From the NCBI GenBank assembly GCA_026770585.1, contig MU646524.1:555419-566443 (forward strand): DNA of 11,025 nucleotides, read 5' to 3'. The position numbers and the translations under genes were made by a program. This document shows, piece after piece, positions 1 through 9,500 of this stretch; within the stretch, counting starts at the first letter, position 1; the number at the start of each line of letters is the position of its first letter. The notes under the pieces are model-generated. The model saw nothing but the letters and a program-made list of their open reading frames with translations, did not search any database and was not told where the DNA came from. This stretch comes from Baffinella frigidus. Lineage: Eukaryota; Cryptophyceae; Cryptomonadales; Baffinellaceae.

Positions 1-42
1 GAGAGAAAAGAGAGAGAGAGAGAACACATAGAGAGAGAGAGA

Positions 43-82
<40 letters not shown>

Positions 83-195
83 TAGATTTAGGTTACTATG
101 ATGAGGGGCTGCGGGGGCTTGGGTTGACATGATAAGGGTGGGTTTATTCGGCAACAAAACACCAATCTCTCTAATATTAATGGGGCGTGGGTCAC
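1..195 (-). repeat. Left-edge intron (partial) with (GA)n microsatellite
   Basis: The GT at 195-194 opens an intron that runs off the window. Positions 1-82 are (ga)n with small interruptions on +, hence (ct)n in the transcript. Positions 83-195 are less GC-rich than the exons. I see no coding or RNA signal. Confidence 0.7.
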
Positions 196-543
196 CGGTA
201 GCTCGCCCCCGCGTCAAACCCGTGCCCCACAACCGTAATCGCCGGCGCGAGCGGCGCGCGCGCCACCCCGAGCCGATCCGAGAACCCCGGGAGCACCGCG
301 GCCCACTCGGTACTCAGGGCGAGGAGAGGGAGCGTTGCCGTGCGCACCATCGCAGCCCCCCCTGGTGACGTCGCTGGGGACACCGCCACCACTCCCCCCC
401 CCCCCGCGGCCTGATACCAGAGCTTGAGGCCCGCGAGTTGCGCGGGGGCCAGCCAGACGGGGACGGGGCATGTGAGGAGGGAGGGGGAGGCGACGGTGGC
501 GGGGTTGCGGAGTGATGTGTGGTTTGCCGCGATCAGCTGGCAC
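196..543 (-). CDS. Exon 14 (module 19 second half, module 20 first half); gene continues to the left
   Basis: Last base of Trp2005, residues 2006-2120, and two bases of the next codon. Acceptor TACCCCAG|GTGCCA, donor AGCTACCG|GTGACC. C2006-Q-L completes Y-W-C-x-L, then L-L-T-C2030-P-V-P-V-W. A run of 12 G (394-405) encodes Gly in a loop, and the frame is unchanged across it. W2085 opens module 20: I-T-V-V-G-H-G-F-D-A-G-A-S-Y, cut just before the expected Cys. The next exon must lie left of position 1 or be undetected. Confidence 0.85.
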
Positions 544-3500
544 CTGGGGTAGGGTTTGGGGTGTGGGGTGTGGGGTGTGGGGTTTGGGGTTTGGGGTTTA
601 GGGTTTGGGGTTTGGGGTTTAGGGTGTGGGGCGTGGGGTTTGGGGTGTGGGGATTGGGGTTCAGGGTTGACGGTTCAGGGATTACGGTTTAGGGTGTCAG
701 GGATTAGGGTTTAGGGTTTAGGGTTTGGGTTTCAGGGTTCAGGGTTCAGGGTTCAGGGTTGACCAGTATTGCGCCGATGCGTCGAACCCGAATCCATGGA
801 TCGCCAGAGGGGCCCCGCCAGCCGCAGATGCGTTAGCCGGGGAGAGGCTCGTGTATCCTTGCCAGACAGCGACGGCGACGACGAGGGTGCTTGATGGTTC
901 GAGGAGCGCGCCGGCGCGCCCCTCCCGCACGACCACCCGCGCGTTGGCAACGTGCTTGAAGTTCCACGGGCCCGTGACGCATTGGAGGGACGAGATTGAG
1001 AGGGCCTTCGCGGAGACTGACTGGACAATGTTGGAGGTATGCGTGTCGGGGGACGTCCAGCGTAGCTCGCAGACCTGGTTTCGAGTTTGGGGTTTAGGGT
1101 TTAGGGGTCGGGGTTTCGGTTTGAGGGTTGAGGGGTTGGGGTTTCCGGTGTAGGGTTTAAAATTTAGGGTTCAGCGATCAGGGTTCAGGATCGAGCTCCG
1201 AGGGTTGACGGTTTAGGGTTTAGGGTTCAGGGTTTAGGGTTCAGGGTTTATGGTTCAGGGTTCAGGTTTGAATGTTTGGGGTTCAGAGTTTAGGGGTTAG
1301 TGGTTAGGTGTAGGATTTGGTGTTGAAGGTTCAGGGTTTCGGGTTTCGGGTTTCGGGTTTCGGGATTACGTATGGTTGGAGGGGGTCGAATCCAGCGCCG
1401 GAGATGGAAAGAGCGTCGCCCCCCGCGCCCGCGAGGTCGACCTCGTCGAAGAGGGATGACGGGTCCCACCGCGCCTGGAACACGACCTGATACATGGTTT
1501 AGGTTTAGGGTTTAGGGTTTCGGGTTTGGGGTTTAGGGTTTGGGGTTTGGGGTTTGGGGTTTAGGGTTCAGGGTTTAGGGTTGAGGGTTTAGGGTGTAGG
1601 GTTCAGGGTTTAGGGTTTAGGGTTTAGGGTTTAGGGTTCAGGGTTTAGGGTTTGGGGTTTAGGGTTTAGTTCAGGGTTTACGTCATTCCGGGTAAGATTC
1701 AGGGTCACACGCTAACCAACCCTACGCCCTGACCCAGGTGGGTACTACGCGCTTCATCACACCCCCCGCGTGCCACACCGCCCACCCCCGATTCAGACCC
1801 GCAAATTCGCAACCGTCCGCGGGGGGGACAGCAGGCCTGGCAGGTTTGAGAGTCTGCGCGTTCGGCATGGGATCATGCAGCGGAGAGAGGCAGCGAGGCG
1901 CCGTGAGAGAAGACCCCTCTTCTCTGAAGAGGGTGGGGGGGGGCTGCAGACCGGGTGGGGGGGGGTGCAGGGTGGGGGGGGGTGCAGACCGAGCAGCGAG
2001 CGCGATCCTCCAGAGAGTTCGGAGCGTCAGCACACGCCAGGGTATCTTGCACCTCAAACGCATCCGCCGTAAACGGCACCGCCGCCATCACCCCCGCGGA
2101 TTCCACGAGGGTGAGGGATACCCCGCCGGCATGCGGGCCGGAGGGGTAGGCTGTCCCCCACTGGGGGGAGGGGCAGCGGATGCGGGTTGCGTTGAGGACT
2201 TCGCCGGGCGTGTCCATCTCCTGTGAGGAAGGGGAAGATTAGGCTTGGGTTTTGTTGGCGGGGGGTGGGTGGGAGAGGCGGGGGGGGGCGCGCGCGGAGG
2301 GTGCACGGTTTCGAGTTTGCACGGAGGGTGCAAAGTTTCGAGTTGAGGGTGCACGGGTTCGGAACACGAGAGGATGCACGGGTTCAAGGTGTGTCGGGGG
2401 GGCTCTTGGGAAGCTTCGGACGGGACGGGGAGGGAAACCTCGGAAAAGCCGCGAGAGAAGGCGCACACGTAACCCTTCACTTCGCTAAGCCCGTACGCAA
2501 CGAGCATGAGGCTCGGAGCATCGACCGAAGAGAGGTTCAGCGGCGCATCCCCCACACCCTCGATGCTGTCCCACCCCTGCAGCAGCTGTAGAAGCGCCTC
2601 CCCCGGGTCCCCTGTGCGCTCCAGCGGGGACCCACCCCAGATGACGTCCATGGAGAGGGTTTGCGCGGGGAGGGTGAAGGGGGGGAGGATGCAGGAGAGG
2701 AGGGAGGAGGAGAGGACGGTTGCGGATGCGTTGGCGGACCTGGGGTGGTGTTTGGGGTTTGGGGTTTGGGGTTTGGGGTTTGGGGTTGGGGGTTTTGGGT
2801 TTTGGGGTGTAGGGTGCAGGGTGTAGAGTGTAGGGTGCAGGGTGTAGGGTGCAGGGTGCAGGGTGCAGGGTGTAGGGTGTAGGGTTTAGGGTGGCGGACC
2901 AGTTGCCGTCAAGCGACACGAAACGACACTGGTAGTCCCCCGCGTCGAGAATGAAGCCCTTACCCACCACGACGACCGTTTCGCCCCCTTTCGCGCGGGC
3001 TGTTGCGGGGATCTTCGACACCCAGTATTGGTTGTCCGCAAACGTGTACTGGAGGGTGTTGACCGTGTTGGTTACCTGCATGGATACCGTCGCGGGGGCA
3101 GCGTACGGCCACGGGGGGGAGATGCACTCCAGAGTCCTCGAATCGATAACTTTCGTCTTGGCAACTTCTGAGAGCACATGCTGTGACCCGTTTTGGAAGA
3201 CGACTCCCACGCTGACGCCCCCGCTCTCCCACCCTGGGCCGGCGACTCCCACGCTATCTCCCACGCTGGAAGCGTTGCCGGTCCAGAAGAGGCAGCGGTG
3301 GAAGGTGGAGTCGGGCGCGAAACCGTGCCCGTGGACAGTGATCACTGTCCCGCCTTCGTTGCTCCCTTGGGTAACCGAGAGGGTATCGGTCGTTGGGAGG
3401 ATGGAGATGAGGCACTTGGTGGCGGCGCAGTTGGATGGGAACACGGGGCGGGGGTCAAGCCCCCCGTCCGTGAACGCCACCGCATCGACGCTGTTCGTCA

Positions 3501-6500
3501 CGTTTTGTGTGAGGGTGAGTAGGAGCTGGTCGAAGGGCTTGGTCTTCCCCCATGCCGGGATAGTGCAGCGGAGCACCGTCGGGGAGAGGCGGGATGCGGA
3601 GACTGTTTCGGAGAGGTGTGATGAGATGCCCGTGAACGTGCAGAGGTATCCGGAACCTGGTTTGGGGTTTGGGGTTTGGGGTTTGGGATTTGGGGTTTGG
3701 GGTTTGGGGTTTGGGGTTTGGGGTTTAGGGTTGGGGGGTTGGGGTTTGGGGTTTAGGGTTTGGGGTTTAGGGTTTCTAGTTTTAGGGTTTGGGGTTTAGA
3801 GTTCAGGGTTTAGGGTTCAGAGTTTAGGGTTCAGAGTTTAGGGTTCAGAGTTAAGGTTTACCGCTGAAGCCATACCCGACGATGTCAAGCCTGATGTCTC
3901 GATCCGCCGTGAAATACAGGCTGGTATCCACCCGGCGATCCCACCCCTGGAAAACATGGATGAGGTGCTGCGGAGGGAGCTGCCCGTCGCGGGTGAGGAG
4001 CGGGCCGTCCTTATCCACAACCGCGAGAGACACGCCGCGTGCGGAATCGAGGGTGGGGGACGGGCAGCGGAGCAGCGTCCGGGAGAGGATCGTCGCGGGG
4101 GTATCCACCCACGCGGATGACGCGTTCCAAAAGAACCGGCAGGCGTAGGCTGTGGATAGCGTGTCGAAACCGAAGCCTGTGACGAACATGGGCTTCCCCC
4201 CCTTGGCTGGTGCCGTGGAGGCGTTGACGGCCGACCACTCCGCCACGTACGTCATAGCGAACCCGGATGCGTTATACCCCCCCGCCCCCGCGAAAGCCAC
4301 CAGTTCAGATGATGACGTGAGGATGACTTGGAGAGATACACCCCCCGCGTCGGACACCCACGCCGGCGCGACGCACGGGAGGTGCGTGGCGTTCATCGGA
4401 TGCGCCCAACTGGTCAAATCCGAGTCAGCCGAGAGCGCCCCGCGGGAGAAGCGGCAGAGGTAGGTTTCGAGGACGTCGAAGCCCGCGCCTGTCACTATGA
4501 GGTTGGCGCCGCCCACGGAGCTGATGCGCGAGGAGCCGGACGACGCGTCGCCCGCCCATTTCCACTCCACCAGGAACAGCAGCTGGCAATCCCCCTCACC
4601 ACACGGCGTTGTTGTGATTATTGAGAGGTCTGACCGCATGAGCGGGACCTCGCGCGGGGGGTCTTGCGGCCCGGTCCGTACCACCACCACCGACACCAAC
4701 CCCAAGTCGCGCGTAGAGGGTGATATCGCGCCTGCTGCCCCGGCGAAGTGCGTCCCCCATGCGGGCGTGCGGCACGAGAGGAGCACGCTGGAAATCGGCG
4801 TCCCTGGGGACTCGAGGGATACGCCGTCGGAGTTGCGCGTGAAGACGCATGAGTAGGATGCGCGGGCGGAGTCGGTATCGAGGCCGAAGCTGTCGATCAG
4901 GAGCGTCGTGTTCCCCGCAGCAGGGACTTGCCATCCGAGGGGGGGGGGGGCGTGTGATAACGCGTTTGCGAGGCGGAAGCCGTTCCAGCCGTCGTAGAAC
5001 GTGAACGGGGAGTGGTCAAACGTGGGGCGCGTGGCGTTGCCGCTCGCGTTGGGGGGGAGCGGGGGGTTGTAGAGCACGGTGGTGACGCTCGGGGGGGCTG
5101 TCCCCGGGTGGGTGGCGTCGACGTCACGCGGGAAGGCGCGTTGGGAGAGGGAGAGGCGCACGAGCCCCTCACGGAAGAGCCACGGGCGGATCACGCATGC
5201 GAGCGTCTCGGAATCGACGTGGTCCGCGAGCCACCGCACCTCCTGGATAGGTTCCCCAAGGGAGGTGTTGCCGCGCGAGAAGACGCATTCGTAGCGGATG
5301 GGCGCGAGGTAGAACCCGAAGCCCGACATGGTCACAACCACCCCGCCGAGCGCGGGCGCGCGAGTCACGTCGACGCCCGTCCAGGACGGGAGGAACTCGA
5401 AGGAGAAACCACCGCCCGCGGACTCCACGGCCGCGAGAGAGGAGGGGCCGTTGATGGTGAGCGCCGCGGCGCCCCCGCCCGCGCGCCACGCCGGGGTGGT
5501 GCACACCAGGGTCGTCGTCGAGGCCGGCGCCGCGGGGTCGGACCGCGCGGTTGCTCCGAAGCGGGTAAAGAGGCACGTGTAGTTGTGGCGCGCGTCGAAC
5601 CCCGACCCCACGACGGTGACCCTGTCGCCGCCTGCGGCGCTCCCTTGCGTCGGGGAGGTGCTCGCCGCGTGCGTCCACACCGCCAACACCTCCAGCGTGC
5701 ACGCCCCAGCGCCATCACACCCCACGGCGCCCACCCCCCCGCCCTTGGTGAGGGGGAGCCGCTGGGTTCCGCGCGAGATGGATACTTCAACGCGCGATGC
5801 GGGGAAGGAGGCCCCGAAGGCCGGGAGGGTGCACGCGAGGCGCGTTGAGTTGAGGGCTGTTGCGGGGGAGGCGAGGGTGTGCGTGGGGGAGGAGATGGAG
5901 GTGAAGGCGCAGGAGTAGTCGGTTGCGCGGGAGTCGAAGCCGTAGCCCACCACCTGCGGTGTGCGGGTAAGAGTGAGAAAGTGCGGAATGGCGCCAATCG
6001 CTGCGCTCACGTGTCACACACCCTCAACCCTACACCATTAACCTTGAACCCGAAACTCGGATCAGATGCAATGGCGCCGCAAAGGGTTAATTGCAGCAGC
6101 GTGCGAAACACGAACAGCTCTTCCGCCTTGCGTGGCAAGGCGGAAGGGTGGAAGAGTGCAAGGAAGGAAGGAAGGAAAAAAGAAAGAAAGAGAGGAAAAA
6201 CGGAAGGAAGGCAAGACGCACCGCGATAACAGCGCCCCCCGACGCCCGCACGCGCTGCACCTCCTCATCCATCACCCCGGCAGCCGAATCCCCTGTCGTC
6301 ATCACCATGTCCCACCCCGCCACAACCTCGACAGCTGGAGACCCCCCCCCCGCGAAGATCACGCTGGCAGCTCCGTCGAGGAGGAGGAGCGGGGCGGATG
6401 CCGCGGAACGATCCCAGAGGGGGAAGATGCACTCCATCGCCGTGGCGGAAAGTGCGGTCGCGGGGACGGAGGTGTTCCCGGGGGGGTGGAGGAGCACGCA

Positions 6501-9500
6501 GGTGTAGCCGGTGCCGGAGGGGCGGAAGCCGAGGCCGGATAGGAGGATGCGTTGTCCGGATCGCGCGAGGATCGAGGAGGGTGTGAGGGTGCGCCACGAT
6601 GTCACGAAGCCTGTGCAAACACGTGCGGGAGTGTCAGGGCGAGGTTGTTTTGGTATCGCTCGTGTGAGCCATGACACCGGATGCCACCAGGTGCCGCTCC
6701 GGAAGATTTGGACGAGCCCCGCGAGTAGGGCTCATACAGAACGACTCAAATTACGCGCGTCGCAAGCAAGGGCAGCACCGCGTGCAAGACGAGCAAGAGG
6801 GGGGCGGTGGGGGGGTGCCTGCGATGCCGCCAGCGCCATCACAGCTTCCAATCGCGCCGAGAGCGCACACCGGCTTGCCCGCCTCGTTGACGAGAAGCAA
6901 CGAAGCTGCCGGCTCCGTGCTCGTCCACGCCCCTGCGGATAGCACCTGGGTTGGAGGGGGGGGGGGTGTCAGGCTGCGTTATGTGGTGCGCGATACGGTC
7001 AGTCCCAGAGCATGATATGGCCAGGCTACGTTGTTTCCCCCGTTTCAAACCCGTGCTCGTTCATGCCCCTGCGGATAGCACCTGAGTTCCCCATTCGTCA
7101 CTCAGGCTGGCAGATATGCGTGCGCGTGATAATTATGGGTGCGCGGTGCGCGGTACGGTCAGGCTACGTTCTTCCCCCCGTGTCAAAACCCGGCAGCGGA
7201 CGCTTGGGAGATACGCGTGCGCGGCATCATGCCAGCATGCGGCCCGAAGTGCACAGGGGTTCGTGCCGAGGTGTGCCTCTGGCCCGGTTCAGATCGGTCG
7301 TGTGAGGAAGGTTGTTGTAGGCGGTGTAGCGAACGGAGTGGCGGAGGGGAAGGGGCGAGCACCAAGGAGGTGGGCGAGTGGGAAAGGGGACCAGCATGCA
7401 CGTTGTGGCGGAGGATAGGAGGGGATGAGGGGAGGGGGACGAGAACCAAGGAGGTAGGCGAGGATGGGAGGGGGGTAGAACCAAGGCGGTGGGCGACGAG
7501 GGCGAGGCGAAGCTGGACTCGAGGACCGTTTGCCCTGACGCGACCTTGAGGCGGAACCTGTAGCGCTGTGCGACGTCGAAGCCACTCCCGACGAGGGTCA
7601 CCGTTAACCTGTACCGCACCCAGCCTCAGTTTTCCTGCCTCTTTATTATTATTCTCATCATCATTATTATTATCATTTGTGTTGGTGTTTATTTCGCTCA
7701 GAAAGGACCTCGAGAGGCTCCGCAGCCTTTTGGGTAGTGCATGCTGTGTGCTGGTGCATAGACTGCACCCTGCGTGCTGTTGCAAACTGGTGCATCGCTC
7801 CTAGTCGACGTGTTGCAATAGTTGGTCAGTCAGGCAGATCGGGTGAGGCGTGGGGGTATTGCACACACTGGGTCAGTCAAACAGATCGGGTGAGAGGTTG
7901 TGGGAGTATTGAAAACAGTGGGTGAGTGATACAGATCGGGTGAGGATTGGGAACACTGGGTGGGCGAGACAGGAGGGTGGGGCGTGGGGGTACTGCAAAA
8001 AATGGACGAGTGAGGCGGATCGGGTGAGCGACTTGGAGGGTGGTGGGGGGGGGGGGTACCCAGCGTAAGTATCCCGAGGAGGAGTTGTGGAATTGATGCT
8101 CCAGCTAGTGACAAACGCCATCCTTGGCGGGAGCGCGGCGCTGACGTTGACCTTGGCCAGGAGCGAGGCGCTGGCGCCCAACGTGTGGTTCCCCACGGCG
8201 GTACCGAACGCGCCGCGGGAGAGGATCGGGTAGGAAGTGGCGTGGGAGCCGTTGACCGTGGGCGCGCCAACCTGCGGCCACCATGCCATTTTTTTAATGA
8301 TTGCGTTAGGTTGCCACCACAACGTGACCACGCTGCCCAAACAGCGCTTGACCGTGTGCCTGAGCCAACAGCACTTCACCGCGTGCGTCGTGCGCCCTTT
8401 CGGAGGGTAATAAATGAGAAGAAGAAGATTCAGGCGAAGCCCAGGCAACCCGCGCTGGGACCCCCTCCTCCCCCTGTCCCTCAACCGCCCCCCCGCCCCC
8501 CCCCTCGCCATAGGGAGCTCTGAGCGAGCGAGATGGTTGCGGGGTGGCAACCATCTCGCTCGTGTCCGGCCTAATTTGGCATTGAAGGGCTCCAACGGCA
8601 ATGAACGTTACTACACAAAGGCTACATCGTGGTTTTAAATAGGTCTCCCTGGCATTCTTGTATTGTGGTTGCGGGGAGGTCATACCTCGAGAATCTCCGA
8701 TCCAACCTGGACAGCCAAGACGCGGTAGCCTACTGCACTCCACTAGAATGCTCGAAACATCCACTTCTGACAACTTTCAGCGGAAACCCAAAGGATTATA
8801 CAGTCACTTTTGCCAGATCTGGCTAAGATAAGACATTCATTACCCTCGAGCCCTGTGGCGTGGCAGGGAGGGTACCTCGAGAATCTCAGACCCGACCTGG
8901 ACCGCAAAGACGCGGTAGCCTACTGGAGGAGCGCCCGTCACCTGCCACACCCCGCCGCGCAAAGATGTCATTCTCTCGCAGAAGTCATTCTCGCGCATAG
9001 GTCATTCTCTCGCTGCAACTTTCGCCGGACGCCGAGCGTGCCAGCACACGCTTGCCTGCACAAGAAACGTTTGGGCTGCCGTACTACGTTCAACAACGCT
9101 GCACGCAGCGCCTGCATCTCCCCCCCCCTCCTCCGCAGCGCATTGCAATATGTACCAGAATCAGTGAGATGGGCACACACGCGACACGCAAGGGGCGCGC
9201 GACGCACCGTAGCGCGCGCGGGCGACGCGTCACCAGGAGCGACGGGGGCGAGCAGCGACGTCGGCCAGTCGCGGCGAAGCAGCTCCGCGCGCGCGAGGGC
9301 GTCACCCGCGAGCACGGACACCACCCCGGGGAACCGCGAGCCCCACGCGGGGGATTGCGACGGGGTCTCGCAGATGAGGCGGGAGCTTTCGTGCCCGGGG
9401 AGCGGCACCGCGTCGAATGACACGCTCCACCCCCCCCCACCGGCGCCCCCGGCGGGCCCGGCGGGGGTGGAAAAGGCGCAGATGTAGGAGGCGGTTGAGG

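Larger units (their letters stand above)
8272..8875 (-). other. Intron 3/4, 604 bases
   Basis: It contains the partial exon 3 copy (8686-8732), a strong hairpin (8525-8562), and a poly-C/CT block (8460-8508 on +). The base composition is less GC-rich around 8620-8850. No complete coding signal was found in six frames apart from shadows. Confidence 0.6.

Noticed and set aside
394-405. Frameshift at the G12 run in exon 14
   Set aside because: Careful counting shows that codons before (LWYQAAG) and after (VVAVSPATSP) are in the same frame.
541-760. True chromosome end or CRISPR-like array
   Set aside because: The repeats are degenerate, bounded by exons on both sides, lack spacers of constant length, and occur in many separate introns.
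5012-5848. 278-residue plus-strand frame
   Set aside because: Antisense to the large IPT/TIG exon, Arg/Gly-rich, with no recognisable domain; expected in GC-rich coding DNA.
5365-5997. 210-residue minus-strand frame of Pro/Arg/Ser-rich sequence
   Set aside because: Out-of-frame shadow of exon 8, low complexity and no domain.
6089-6229. Hydrophobic FLPFFLSFFLFSFLPS stretch after exon 7 as a membrane segment
   Set aside because: It is the translation of the pyrimidine tract just inside intron 7/8; joining at GCG|GTGCGT restores the IPT core instead.
8525-8562. Hairpin as a bacterial intrinsic terminator
   Set aside because: No T-run follows, and the context is a eukaryotic intron.
8306-8773. 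155-residue minus-strand frame across intron 3/4
   Set aside because: No IPT motif, crosses a hairpin and poly-G block, and reads the duplicated exon in the wrong frame.
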